64,000 nt of DNA from Streptomyces natalensis ATCC 27448 (GTDB lineage Bacteria > Actinomycetota > Actinomycetes > Streptomycetales > Streptomycetaceae): contig NZ_JRKI01000056.1 in the NCBI RefSeq assembly GCF_000935125.1, positions 148,562 to 212,561 on the forward strand, written 5' to 3'. The translations under genes and the position numbers were made by a program. Shown piece by piece: positions 1-8,855 of this stretch. Every line of letters begins with the position of its first letter. Position 1 is the first letter of the stretch. The notes below the pieces were generated by a model. That model saw only the letters and a list, made by a program, of their open reading frames with translations, did no database searches and had not been told where the DNA came from.

Positions 1-500
1 TTGACCTTGACGACGTCCTCCAGGTGGATCAGCTGGCCCGGGGAGAGCTCACCGTCGCAGACCACGGTGTCGGCCCCGGATTCGAGCACGATGTCGCGCA
101 GCTCCAGCGCCTTGCCGGAGCCGATGTAGGTGGCCGGGTCCGGCTTGTCGCGGCGCTGGATGAGGCCGTCGAGCACCATGGCGCCGGCGGTCTCGGCCAG
201 GGCGGCGAGCTCGGCCAGGGAGTTCTCCGACTCCTGGACCGAACCGGTGGTCCACACACCGACGAGCACGACCCGCTCCAGGCGGAGCTGGCGGTACTCG
301 ACCTCGGTGATGTCCTCGAGCTCGGTGGACAGGCCCGCGACACGGCGCAGCGCCGCCCGCTCCGAGCGGTCGTACTGATCGCCGTCCCGCTCTCCGTCGA
401 TCTCGTGGCTCCAGGCGACGTCCTCTTCCATCAGGGCGTCGGCCCGAAGGCTCTCGGGGAGGCGCTGCCGGCCTGGCGGAAGGGAAGAAGAGGAGGTCAT
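1..500 (-). CDS. hflX: GTPase HflX, N-terminal part (runs off the window)
   Basis: The minus-strand frame opens with ATG at 500 and stays open to the window edge, so only about 166 N-terminal residues are present. The translation contains segments typical of the HflX N-terminal domain (ERVVLVGVW, LAALAETAGA, PDPATYIGSGKALEL). HflX is a GTPase that binds and splits stalled or stressed 70S ribosomes; its G domain would lie beyond the left edge. An AAAGGA ribosome site sits a few bases upstream of the ATG. The next gene upstream is the M1 peptidase, about 195 bases away, with no clear signal in the gap. The identification is firm for the part seen; the intactness of the rest cannot be judged. 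Confidence 0.9.
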   Translation of the reverse strand, partial: MTSSSSLPPGRQRLPESLRADALMEEDVAWSHEIDGERDGDQYDRSERAALRRVAGLSTELEDITEVEYRQLRLERVVLVGVWTTGSVQESENSLAELAALAETAGAMVLDGLIQRRDKPDPATYIGSGKALELRDIVLESGADTVVCDGELSPGQLIHLEDVVKV

Positions 501-695
501 TTGATCCTTTGCGTCGTCGGGTGGTCGTCGTCGGAGACCGGGTGGTCCCGCGGAGACCTTCGCTGGTCCTGCGGCTTGCCGGTGCCCCGAGCGGCATCAG
601 CTGCTCGTGCGGCTTCGACAAGCACAACGTCCGAGCCGTGCGGGAGATTCCCGGCCGGGCCTCGGGCGTCGACCCGAAGATGGTCGCACGGCCCG

Positions 696-2303
696 TTACC
701 GCCCGTCACGTGGGTTTCCGGCGTTTTCCGGCGACGGGCCCCGCAGTGCCTCGGACGGCCCACCGGCCGGCGGTCGGTGCGACCGTACGGCGCGCTGGGC
801 CCGCCACTCGGGGTGGCCCGGCATCGGCGGGGTCTTGGCGCCGTAGAGCCAGCCGTGGAAGAAGTCGGTCAGGTCCTGGCCGGAGATCTCCGAGGCCAGG
901 TGGATGTAGTCGGCGGTGCCGGCGACGCCGTCGCGGTGGCGGAGCACCCAGGTCCGCTCCAGACGGTCGAAGGCGGCGGGGCCGATGCGGTGGCGCAGGG
1001 CGTAGAAGACCAGGGCGCCGCCGTCGTAGATGGAGGGCCGGAAGATGCTGATCTTCTCGCCGGGGCTGGCGGGCCTGGGCTGCGCGGGCGGTCCGCCGGC
1101 CGAGCGCCAGGCGTCGGACTCCTTGTAGGCGCGCTGCATCCGCGTGTCCAGGGAGGCCCGGGGGCCGCCCTTCTCCTGGGCGTAGAGCGCCTCGTACCAG
1201 GTGGCGTGCGCCTCGTTCAGCCAGACGTCGGACCAGCGGCGGGGGCTGACGCTGTCGCCGAACCACTGGTGGGCCAGCTCGTGGACCATGACCGACTCGA
1301 CGTACCAGTCGGGCATCCGTCCGGCGGTGAACAGTTGGCTCTCGAAGAGCGAGAGGGTCTGGGTCTCCAGTTCGAATCCGGTGTGCGCGTCCGCGATCAG
1401 CACGCCGTAGTTCTCGAACGGGTAGGGGCCGACCTTGCGCTCCATCCAGGCGAGCTGGCCGGGTGTCTTGGCCACCCAGGGGGCGAGCGCCGCGCGGTGG
1501 GCGGTCGGTACGACGCTGCGCACCGGCAGGCCGTTCGGCCCCCGGGCGTGCAGCACGGTGGAGCGGCCCACGGAGACCTGTGCCAGCTCGGTGGCCATCG
1601 GGTGGACGGTGCGGTACGTCCAGACGCGGCGCGGGCCGCGGTTCTCCTGGCCGGCGGGCTCGCCGTTGGCGACGGCCGTCACTCCCTGGGGCGTGGTGAT
1701 GCGGAAGGTGAAGTACGCCTTGTCGGAGGGGTGGTCGTTGCAGGGGAAGACGCGGTGTGCGGCGTCGGCCTGGTTGGCCATGGCCAGGCCGTCGCCGGTG
1801 CGCAGCCAGCCGCCGTCGCCCGTGCCGCGCGGATCGCTGGTGTGCCGTACGACGATGTGCAGCTCCTCCCCGGCGGCGACCGGGGCGAGCGGGGTGACCA
1901 CCAGGTCCTCGCCGTGCTGCTGGTGGCCGGCGGGCGCGCCGTCGACCTCCACGGAGCGGACGGTGCCGCGGGCGAAGTCGAGGTTGATGTGGTCCAGGGC
2001 CTCGGTGGCGCGGGCGGTGATCTCGGTGACGGCGTCCAGCGGCCGGTCGTTGTGGCCGGAGTAGTCCAGGTCGACGTGGTAGGACGTGACGTCGTAGCCG
2101 GGGTTGCCGAGGGTGGGGAACAGCCGGTCGCCGATGCCCAGGGCGCCGGGGGCGGCCGGGGGCGGGGCGGCGCCGAGGAGGGTGAGGGCGGCCAGTGAGA
2201 GGACGGCGGCCCGGCGGGCCGCCCGGGCCGGGTGCCGCCGCCGTGCAGGGCGGGGCGGGGCGGCGGCGGGCTCGGACGGCGGTCGACGCGAGGGAAGCGA
2301 CAT
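696..2303 (-). CDS. Secreted M1-family zinc metallopeptidase
   Basis: This 535-residue protein starts with an Arg-rich N-terminus and a hydrophobic stretch (residues 32-55) that looks like a signal peptide or anchor. It carries the M1 zinc motif HELAHQW with ligands His341 and His345, catalytic Glu342, and the third ligand Glu364 in WLNEAHATWYE. The GAMEN substrate loop of classical aminopeptidase N is not conserved; the corresponding segment reads roughly ADAHTGFELET, as in the short actinobacterial M1 members. It is about 300 residues shorter than full aminopeptidase N because the C-terminal helical domain is absent. It probably trims peptides outside the membrane. It lies downstream of the RSH gene on the same strand. 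Its start has only a weak ribosome site. Confidence 0.85.
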   Translation of the reverse strand: MSLPSRRPPSEPAAAPPRPARRRHPARAARRAAVLSLAALTLLGAAPPPAAPGALGIGDRLFPTLGNPGYDVTSYHVDLDYSGHNDRPLDAVTEITARATEALDHINLDFARGTVRSVEVDGAPAGHQQHGEDLVVTPLAPVAAGEELHIVVRHTSDPRGTGDGGWLRTGDGLAMANQADAAHRVFPCNDHPSDKAYFTFRITTPQGVTAVANGEPAGQENRGPRRVWTYRTVHPMATELAQVSVGRSTVLHARGPNGLPVRSVVPTAHRAALAPWVAKTPGQLAWMERKVGPYPFENYGVLIADAHTGFELETQTLSLFESQLFTAGRMPDWYVESVMVHELAHQWFGDSVSPRRWSDVWLNEAHATWYEALYAQEKGGPRASLDTRMQRAYKESDAWRSAGGPPAQPRPASPGEKISIFRPSIYDGGALVFYALRHRIGPAAFDRLERTWVLRHRDGVAGTADYIHLASEISGQDLTDFFHGWLYGAKTPPMPGHPEWRAQRAVRSHRPPAGGPSEALRGPSPENAGNPRDGR

Positions 2304-2413
2304 GGATTACGGCTATCAGCGCCGCCGCGGCCCTCGCGGACGGCACGGCAGAACGGCACCCGAAAGGGCGGAGGTTCGGGCGTCCGGCTCATCTCCGGGT
2401 GCGGGACTGCTAG

Positions 2414-2476
2414 GGCCGGTCTGGGGCGGCGTGGGGCCGGTCTGGGGCGGCGTGGGGCCGGTCTGGGGCGGCGTGG
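2414..2476. repeat. Three tandem copies of a 21-bp GC-rich repeat
   Basis: The unit beginning GGCCGGTCTGGGGCGGCGT recurs with a period of 21 bp three times, followed by a partial fourth copy. The array lies between the stop codon of the RSH gene (2485) and the start of the M1 peptidase gene (2303), so it is intergenic. Confidence 0.9.
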
Positions 2477-2484
2477 GGCGGGGT

Positions 2485-4656
2485 CTACCGGGCGCGCAGT
2501 GCGGCCGTCGGCCGGTCCCGGCCCGCGCGCAGCACGTCGAACACCCCCGGGACCTCACGCATCGCGCGCATGAGGGAGGGCAGCCCGGCGACGTTGGGCA
2601 GATGCAGCGTGTAGGTGTGGCGTACCCGCTGCTCGTGCGGGGGCTCGACGGCGGCGGAGACCACGGCGGCGCCCTGGGCGGCGATGGCCTCGGTGAGGTC
2701 GGCCAGCAGGTGCGGCCGGCTGAAGGCCTCGGCCAGGAGGGTCACCCGGCAGCCGTGCCCGGTGCGGTCCGTACAGCGCCAGCGCACCCCGACCGGCTGG
2801 CGGCCGGTCGCCGCCATCCGCGCGACGACCGGGCACAGGGCGCGGTGCACGGTGACCGTGCCGCCCCGTACGGCGAACCCGGTGACGTTGTCCGGCGGCA
2901 CCGGTGTGCAGCAGCCCGCCAGCCGTACGGAGGCACCGGGCAGATCCGCGACGGCCAGGACGCCGGCGGGGGTGGGCTCGGCCGGGGCACCCGCTCCGGG
3001 GCAGGCGGCGGGACCGGGCGGGGACGGGTCCTGGGGGCGCTCGCCGCTCTCCTGCCCCGGGGGCCGCGACAGCCACCGGGAGATGGCGAGCCGGGCGGCG
3101 GGCGTACGGGCGTGGTCGAGCCACTCGGGGGCCGGGCCGGTGGCGGAGTCGGGCGCCATCAGGAGGTGCAGGCGGTCGCCGTCGTGCAGGACGGTGGCGA
3201 GGGTGGCGAGGCGGCCGTTGACCCGGGCGCCGAGGCAGCAGTGCGCCGCCTCGCCGTGCCGGGCGTAGGCGGCGTCGACGCAGCTCGCCCCGGCGGGCAG
3301 GCCGATGGCGCCGTCCGCGGGGCCGCCGGGCGGGCCGCCCGTGCAGAAGACGGTGATCTCCCCCTCCTGCGCCAGGTCGTCGCGCAGCGAGGTCCAGAAG
3401 GTGTCCGGATCGGGGGTGGTGCGCTGCCACTCCAGGAGGCGCGAGAGCCACCCCGGGCGGGTCGGGTCGGCCCGTTCGCCGTCCGGGGCGTCCGGGCCGT
3501 CCGTGGGGGCGTACGGATTGCCCAGCGCGATCACCCCGGCCTCGGCGACCCGGTGCATCTGGTGCGTACGGATCAGCGTCTCGGCGATCTGGCCGAACTC
3601 GCCGGAGACGGCGGTGTGCAGCGACTGGTAGAGGTTGAACTTCGGGGCGGCGATGAAGTCCTTGAACTCGGAGACCACCGGGGTGAAGCAGGTGTGCAGC
3701 TCACCCAGGACCGCATAGCAGTCGGCGTCCTCGGTCACCAGGACCAGCAGCCGCCCCAGGTCCGCGCCGGTCAGCTCGCCGCGGGCCAGCCGCACCCGGT
3801 GCACGGAGACGAAATGCCGCGGCCGCACCAGGACTTCGGCCGGGATCCTGGCCTCGTCCAGGGTCGTACGGACCCGCGCGGCGATGGCGGCGAGCGGGTC
3901 GGGGCGGACGGAGTGCTCGGCGACCAGGCGGCGGGTGGTGGCGTACTCCTCCGGATGCAGGATCGCGAAGACCAGGTCCTCCAGCTCGGTCTTGAGCGCC
4001 TGGACTCCCAGCCGTTCGGCGAGCGGAATGAGCACATCGCGGGTGACCTTGGCGATCCGGGCCTGTTTCTCGGGGCGCATCACGCCGAGGGTGCGCATGT
4101 TGTGCAGCCGGTCGGCGAGCTTGATGGACATCACCCGCACGTCGTTGCCGGTGGCGACGAGCATCTTGCGGAAGGTCTCGGGCTCCGCCGCGGCGCCGTA
4201 GTCGACCTTCTCCAGCTTGGTGACCCCGTCGACCAGATAGCAGACCTCGGAGCCGAACCGCTCCCGCACCTGATCGAGCGTCACTTCCGTGTCCTCGACG
4301 GTGTCGTGGAGCAGGGAGGCGGTCAAGGTGGTGGTCTCGGCGCCCAGTTCGGCGAGGATGAGGGTGACCGCCAGCGGGTGGGTGATGTACGGCTCGCCGC
4401 TCTTGCGCATCTGGCCGCGGTGGGAGGACTCGGCCAGCACATACGCCTTGCTCAGGATGTCCAGATCGGCGTCGGGGTGGTGGCGGCGGTGCACCTTGGC
4501 GACGTGTTCGAGGGCGTCGGGGAGGCCGTGGCGGCCGGCCGTCCCGAGCAGCGCGGCACGCCCGATACGGCGCAGGCCCCGCACGGCCGGCCGGGGCCGG
4601 GCACGCCTGCGCCCCGGTGCGTCCGGGCTCTCGGGGTCAGTGGCCTCTGCGCTCAT
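2485..4656 (-). CDS. RelA/SpoT-homologue (RSH) (p)ppGpp enzyme
   Basis: This long RSH protein (723 residues from ATG 4656, which has GGAGG six bases upstream; a GTG at 4662 overlaps that site) controls the alarmone (p)ppGpp. Numbered from the GTG, the N-terminal HD hydrolase domain (about 75-200) keeps its metal and catalytic motifs: HRGQMRKSGEPYITHP, LLHDTVEDT and KLADRLHNMR. The synthetase domain (about 275-375) keeps the acidic residue of the DL motif and the Glu before LIRT, but diverges elsewhere: EFKD replaces the usual RFKD, and the AAHW..YK segment is lost. TGS (about 420-490), a Cys-containing zinc-finger-like segment and a C-terminal ACT domain follow. It corresponds in position to rshA of S. 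coelicolor. Hydrolase activity is likely; synthetase activity cannot be decided from sequence. Confidence 0.88.
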   Translation of the reverse strand: MSAEATDPESPDAPGRRRARPRPAVRGLRRIGRAALLGTAGRHGLPDALEHVAKVHRRHHPDADLDILSKAYVLAESSHRGQMRKSGEPYITHPLAVTLILAELGAETTTLTASLLHDTVEDTEVTLDQVRERFGSEVCYLVDGVTKLEKVDYGAAAEPETFRKMLVATGNDVRVMSIKLADRLHNMRTLGVMRPEKQARIAKVTRDVLIPLAERLGVQALKTELEDLVFAILHPEEYATTRRLVAEHSVRPDPLAAIAARVRTTLDEARIPAEVLVRPRHFVSVHRVRLARGELTGADLGRLLVLVTEDADCYAVLGELHTCFTPVVSEFKDFIAAPKFNLYQSLHTAVSGEFGQIAETLIRTHQMHRVAEAGVIALGNPYAPTDGPDAPDGERADPTRPGWLSRLLEWQRTTPDPDTFWTSLRDDLAQEGEITVFCTGGPPGGPADGAIGLPAGASCVDAAYARHGEAAHCCLGARVNGRLATLATVLHDGDRLHLLMAPDSATGPAPEWLDHARTPAARLAISRWLSRPPGQESGERPQDPSPPGPAACPGAGAPAEPTPAGVLAVADLPGASVRLAGCCTPVPPDNVTGFAVRGGTVTVHRALCPVVARMAATGRQPVGVRWRCTDRTGHGCRVTLLAEAFSRPHLLADLTEAIAAQGAAVVSAAVEPPHEQRVRHTYTLHLPNVAGLPSLMRAMREVPGVFDVLRAGRDRPTAALRAR

Positions 4657-4827
4657 GGGCACCTCCGGCGGCGTCGACCGGCGGCGGGACGCCCTCCCTC
4701 GGCATCACATGGGAACGTCCGGGCCGGTGCTTGATGCTACCGAGCCCATCACGCACCGCTGACCCCCTCTCGCTCAGAGTGAAACAGATCACCCATTCGA
4801 GCGAATTCGCGGGCGAAGTCCTCCCGG

Positions 4828-5700
4828 TCAGGCGAGGACTGTGGTCAGCCAGTCCGGATCGAAGGTGCCCTCGGCGACGATCACGGCCGGGCCGGTCATC
4901 TCGACCGTGCCGTCGGGCAGCTCGGTGATCGACAGGCTGCCGCCGAGGACATCGACGGTGTAGGTGACGGGCAGACCGGTCACGGCGGGGTCGGCGCCGT
5001 CCCGGCGGGCGGCGGCCACCGCGACCGCACAGGCCCCGGTGCCGCAGGAGCGGGTCTCGCCCGAGCCGCGCTCGTGCACCCGCATCGCCACATGGCGCGG
5101 ACCGCGGTCGACGACGAACTCGATGTTCACCCCGTCCGGATACACCGAGGCCGGGGCGAACGGCGGCGCCTCCCGCAGATGCCCGGCGTGCGCGAGGTCC
5201 TCGACGAAGGCGACCGCATGCGGATTGCCCATGTTCACGTTACGGGCCGGCCAGCTGCGGCCGTCCACGGTGACCGTGACACCCTCCTCGGGGAGCTCGG
5301 CGCGCCCCATGGAGGCCGTGACATCGCCGGACTTGGCCAGATGCACCCGGCGCACGCCGGCGCGGGTGGCGATGGCCACATCGCCTGCCTCCACCAGGCC
5401 CGCGTGCAGCAGATAGCGGACGAAGACGCGGACGCCGTTGCCGCACATCTCGGCGACGGAGCCGTCGCCGTTGCGGTAGTCCATGAACCACTCGGCCTCG
5501 TCCGCCTGTGCGCGCGCCTCCGGATGCGCCGCGGCCCGTACGACGCGCAGCAGCCCGTCACCGCCGACCCCGGCGCGCCGGTCGCAGATCCGGGCGACCG
5601 CGGCCGCGGACAGGTCGAGCCGGCCCTCGGGGTCGGGAACGATCACGAAGTCGTTCTCGGTGCCGTGGCCCTTGAGGAAAGCGATACGCGGTGTGGTCAC
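4828..5700 (-). CDS. dapF: Diaminopimelate epimerase
   Basis: This 290-residue enzyme interconverts LL- and meso-diaminopimelate for peptidoglycan and lysine synthesis. Both catalytic cysteines are present: Cys86 in MCGNGVR and Cys219 in SCGTGACAV. The N-terminal KGHGTENDFV motif and NPHAV segment are typical of the family. I chose the GTG at 5700 because homology begins there (TTPRIAFLKGHG); no good ribosome site precedes it, so the message may be leaderless or coupled. The neighbours are a membrane protein upstream and the RSH gene downstream, all on the minus strand. Confidence 0.95.
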   Translation of the reverse strand: MTTPRIAFLKGHGTENDFVIVPDPEGRLDLSAAAVARICDRRAGVGGDGLLRVVRAAAHPEARAQADEAEWFMDYRNGDGSVAEMCGNGVRVFVRYLLHAGLVEAGDVAIATRAGVRRVHLAKSGDVTASMGRAELPEEGVTVTVDGRSWPARNVNMGNPHAVAFVEDLAHAGHLREAPPFAPASVYPDGVNIEFVVDRGPRHVAMRVHERGSGETRSCGTGACAVAVAAARRDGADPAVTGLPVTYTVDVLGGSLSITELPDGTVEMTGPAVIVAEGTFDPDWLTTVLA

Positions 5701-5755
5701 AAGCTGAATCGTACGGGCGCACGGGCCCGGACGCCCGTACGGGGTGCGGCCGCGG

Positions 5756-6436
5756 TCAGCGCAGCCGGGCCACCCGCAAGATGGCGAGGGCCGCCAGGAC
5801 GGCCACCACCGCGGCATACAGGACGACGATGTGCCACCGGGCACGGCGGCCGGAGCCCCGGGAGGGCATCCCCGGCCAGGTGTGACCGGCGCGACGGGCG
5901 GCCATCATGCCCCAGCCCGCGGCGCAGCAGCACAGCAGCAGACCGAGCATCGCTATCACGGCGCCGCCGTCGCCGCCGAACTCGAAGGCGAGCGGGAACC
6001 CGAACATCAGCGAGCCGACGGAGGCGAGCACCACGACCGGCGCGAGCTGCCACAGCCGCAGCCGGCGCGGGGGGCGCAGCTCCCGGAAGGACTCGCCGCC
6101 TTCGGCGGGAGCGCCGGGGTGGGGGACGTCCAGGTCGTCGAGAGGGTCCGGGGCGTCCAGGGCGGCGGCCGGGTCGCCGAGACCGGCCGGGCCGTCCAGA
6201 TCTGCCGGGTCGTCCAGACCGTCCGCGGCGTCCGAGTCGGTCGGGTCGGTCGGATCGCTCAGGCCCGCCGGGTGGTCCAGGACATCCCCGTCGTCCAGGG
6301 CATCCGTACGGTCCCTGCCGTCGACGGCCTCAGGGCTGTCCGGGCCGTCCTGGGCCGGCAGTGCGGCGCCGTCCGGGTGGTCCGTCTGCCCGAGTCGTTC
6401 GCGGGCTCCGTTGCGAGGGCCGGCCTCCATTGCCAC
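5756..6436 (-). CDS. Hypothetical membrane protein with acidic N-terminal tail
   Basis: This 226-residue protein has an Asp/Pro-rich, strongly acidic N-terminal half (about residues 15-110), then three predicted membrane segments (about 125-150, 155-180, 200-222) with basic loops between. No catalytic motif is visible. It sits between miaA and dapF, a position where Streptomyces chromosomes commonly carry an unassigned membrane protein. The start is uncertain: GTG 6436 is four bases from a GGAGG, and an in-frame ATG at 6430 is ten bases away. Function unknown. Confidence 0.7.
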   Translation of the reverse strand: MAMEAGPRNGARERLGQTDHPDGAALPAQDGPDSPEAVDGRDRTDALDDGDVLDHPAGLSDPTDPTDSDAADGLDDPADLDGPAGLGDPAAALDAPDPLDDLDVPHPGAPAEGGESFRELRPPRRLRLWQLAPVVVLASVGSLMFGFPLAFEFGGDGGAVIAMLGLLLCCCAAGWGMMAARRAGHTWPGMPSRGSGRRARWHIVVLYAAVVAVLAALAILRVARLR

Positions 6437-6538
6437 GCGCCCTCCCCACTCCAGACTGCACGCCTCGATCGAAGGTCGATGATGACACGCCCTCAGCGGC
6501 CCGGATGACGGCCGGAGCGTCCCGATGCCATGACGTGA

Positions 6539-7477
6539 TCAGGCTGTGACCGGTCGTTCGAGCAACGCCAGTGCCAGCCGCGGCAACTCCGCCCGACGGT
6601 CCGCGGCGCCGCTGAGCCAGTGGACCCGCGGGTCCCGGCGGAACCAGGAATCCTGGCGGCGCGCGAAGCGCTTGGTGGCGCGCACCGTCTCCTCGCGCGC
6701 CTCCTGTTCCGTGCACTCCCCCGCCAGGTGCGCGAGCACCTGCTGATAGCCCAGCGCCCGGGACGCCGTACGGCCCTCGCGCAGCCCCTCGCCCTCCAGG
6801 CGCCGCACCTCGTCCATCAGGCCCGCGTCCCACATCCGGTCGACCCGCCGCGCGATCCGCTCGTCCAGCTCCGGACGCTCCACGTCCACGCCGATCTGGA
6901 GGGTGTCGTAGACGGCGTGGTGGCCGGGGAGGTTGGCGGTGAAGGGACGGCCGGTGATCTCGATGACCTCCAGGGCGCGCACGATGCGGCGGCCGTTGCT
7001 GGCCAGGATGGCGCGGGCGGCCTCCGGGTCGGCGGCGGCCAGCCGGGCGTGCAGGGCGCCGCTGCCCGCTTCGGCCAGTTCGGCCTCCAGACGGGCGCGC
7101 ACCTCGGGGTCGGTGCCGGGGAAGTCGAGGGCGTCGATGGCGCCGCGTACGTACAGGCCGGAGCCGCCGACGAGCACCGGCGTACGCCCCTCGGCCAGCA
7201 GCCGGTCGATCTCGGCGCGGGCCAGTCGCTGGTACTCGGCGACGCTGGCCGCCTCCGTCACGTCCCAGATGTCCAGGAGGCGGTGCGGGATGCCCTGCTG
7301 CTCCTCGGGGGTGAGTTTGGCGGTGCCGATGTCCATGCCGCGGTAGAGCTGCATGGAATCGGCGTTGATGACCTCGCCGCCCAGGTGGCGGGCGAGTGCG
7401 ACGCCCAGATCGGACTTTCCGGCCGCGGTGGGGCCGACGACGGCAATGACCCGCGGAGCGGGGACGGCGGTGTTCAC
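6539..7477 (-). CDS. miaA: tRNA dimethylallyltransferase
   Basis: MiaA transfers a dimethylallyl group to N6 of A37 in tRNAs that read UNN codons, giving i6A. The 312-residue protein (normal length) opens with the P-loop GPTAAGKS at about residue 15, followed by NADSMQLYRGMDIGTAKL, the substrate-binding signature. GTG 7477 is chosen because the homologous N-terminus (NTAVPAPRVIAVVGPT) begins there. The product is the substrate of MiaB, encoded 1.4 kb upstream on the same strand. Confidence 0.95.
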   Translation of the reverse strand: MNTAVPAPRVIAVVGPTAAGKSDLGVALARHLGGEVINADSMQLYRGMDIGTAKLTPEEQQGIPHRLLDIWDVTEAASVAEYQRLARAEIDRLLAEGRTPVLVGGSGLYVRGAIDALDFPGTDPEVRARLEAELAEAGSGALHARLAAADPEAARAILASNGRRIVRALEVIEITGRPFTANLPGHHAVYDTLQIGVDVERPELDERIARRVDRMWDAGLMDEVRRLEGEGLREGRTASRALGYQQVLAHLAGECTEQEAREETVRATKRFARRQDSWFRRDPRVHWLSGAADRRAELPRLALALLERPVTA

Positions 7478-7666
7478 CCCGCCAGTCTCGCAAACATCAC
7501 GCCCACGTCCCGAACGAGCGACGTGACGGGCCACGTATGGCCTCGTTGCCTGTTCGAGGTCCCGAGAGCCGGTGCACAACCGGCGCCCGCGGGCGGCGCA
7601 ATGGGACGCTCCGGGATGTGGTGGATTTCACCCGTATGAGTCGCACATAGGTGCTTAGGAGCGGTT

Positions 7667-8017
7667 ATGGGGTTGTTTTCGCGGTTGCGGTGGCGCAAGG
7701 AGTCGGGCGGGAGCGGGATGCCGTCGGACGAGGCCGGGGAGTCGGCGGTGGCTGCGACGGACTCGGAGTCGGAGTCGGTGGATCGGGCGGAGGCCGGGGA
7801 GTCGTCGGGGGACGCCACGGAGTCCGGGGACGACCCGGAGTCGGGGAAGGCCCTGCCGGGCGACGGTGAGGAGGCCGGTGCGCCTGCCGCGGAGACCTCC
7901 GCTTCCGGGAGAGCCACCGAGCACGACGGAACGGCGTCCGCCGCCGGAAGCCCGGGGATCCCGCGGCAGCAGTCCGCCGCGGCGGCGGCCGACAGTGAAG
8001 CCGACGACCGGGCCTAG
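7667..8017 (+). CDS. Hypothetical acidic low-complexity protein
   Basis: The 116-residue translation starts with a basic MGLFSRLRWRK and then becomes Ser/Glu/Asp/Ala-rich with no recognisable fold; it is probably disordered. ATG 7667 is preceded by AGGAG five bases upstream, which supports real translation. Its TAG stop shares the palindrome CTAG (8014-8017) with the TAG stop of the convergent dioxygenase-like gene, so the two coding regions overlap by exactly four bases. It is flanked by miaA (divergent) and the dioxygenase-like gene. I do not recognise a family. Confidence 0.55.
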   Translation: MGLFSRLRWRKESGGSGMPSDEAGESAVAATDSESESVDRAEAGESSGDATESGDDPESGKALPGDGEEAGAPAAETSASGRATEHDGTASAAGSPGIPRQQSAAAAADSEADDRA

Positions 8018-8727
8018 GACCAGGCCGCCACGAAGTAGCCGACCCCGTACGGCGCCTCCTCGTGGAGGAGTTCGCCGCGGAGGTCCGCGCCCTGGGCCGC
8101 GCCCGCCAGGACCTGCCAGCAGGCGCGGCCGGAGGCCTGGAGGTCGGCGGCGAGTTCCTCGTCGAGGGCGGTGAGCGCGGCGGTGTCGGCGGAGCCCAGG
8201 GCGCGGGCCGCCGCCGCGTCGAACCCCTCGGCCCGTTCGTCGAAGTACCCCGGCGCCTTCACGGAGCGCCGGGCGCTGCCGTCGCCCATCACCAGGAGGG
8301 CGATACGGGGCGCGGAGGCGGCTAGCTCACGGCCCACCGGGAGGCAGCGGTCGCGGGTCAGCGGTTCGCCCACGCCCAGCCCTTCCACGGGCGCGTCGTC
8401 CCAGTCCGCGCGGGTCAGCAGCCAGGCGCCGACGGCCAGCGAGGGCGGGAGTTCGCGCTCGGGTGCCTCGTCGTCCGCGGCGCCCAGCGACACCTCAAGG
8501 TCCACCCCGAAGCCGCGGAACGAGCCGAGGGCGCCCTGCGGATGCGGGCCGCGCCCCGCCTGTTCGGCCGGGCCGAGGACGATCAGCCGGTCGGGCCGGG
8601 CGGCGGCCAGCACCCCGACCGCGTCGAGACAGGCGGCCCGCAGCCCGTCCAGCTCGGGTGCGGCCCCGGCGGCGACCTCCGGGACGAGCAGCGGCGGACA
8701 GGGGCAGATGGCGGCGGCTACGAGCAT
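8014..8727 (-). CDS. Class III extradiol dioxygenase-like protein
   Basis: This 237-residue protein resembles the LigB-type (class III) extradiol dioxygenase superfamily found next to miaA/miaB in Streptomyces: the N-terminus reads VAAAICPCPPLLVPEV and a LLVMGDGSARRS segment follows mid-protein. The canonical histidine metal ligands of true ring-cleavage enzymes are not obvious here, so it may have no extradiol activity. Start ATG 8727. It ends in the CTAG palindrome shared with the convergent gene. The biological role is unknown. Confidence 0.75.
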   Translation of the reverse strand: MLVAAAICPCPPLLVPEVAAGAAPELDGLRAACLDAVGVLAAARPDRLIVLGPAEQAGRGPHPQGALGSFRGFGVDLEVSLGAADDEAPERELPPSLAVGAWLLTRADWDDAPVEGLGVGEPLTRDRCLPVGRELAASAPRIALLVMGDGSARRSVKAPGYFDERAEGFDAAAARALGSADTAALTALDEELAADLQASGRACWQVLAGAAQGADLRGELLHEEAPYGVGYFVAAWS

Positions 8728-8748
8728 GGCCGCACCCTAACAAGGCGT

Positions 8749-8855
8749 CAGGAACACCGGCTCGGCACAGGAACACCGGGTCGGCACGGATCGCCCCCGG
8801 TCAGGGCGCGGCGGCGGTCAGAGCATGACGGCGGTCAGGGCGCGGCGGCGGTCAG
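8749..8855. repeat. Two direct-repeat pairs at the 3' end of miaB
   Basis: A 19-bp sequence beginning CAGGAACACCGG is repeated back to back at 8749-8767 and 8768-8786 with one mismatch. A 23-bp sequence beginning GGTCAGGGCGCGG occurs at 8799-8821 and again at 8833-8855; the second copy contains the miaB stop codon. The pattern suggests local duplication of the miaB 3' end. Confidence 0.85.

Noticed and set aside
24..4734. Long plus-strand open frames antisense to hflX, the M1 peptidase and the RSH gene
   Set aside because: The minus-strand products have clear catalytic motifs; the opposite frames are low-complexity GC artefacts.
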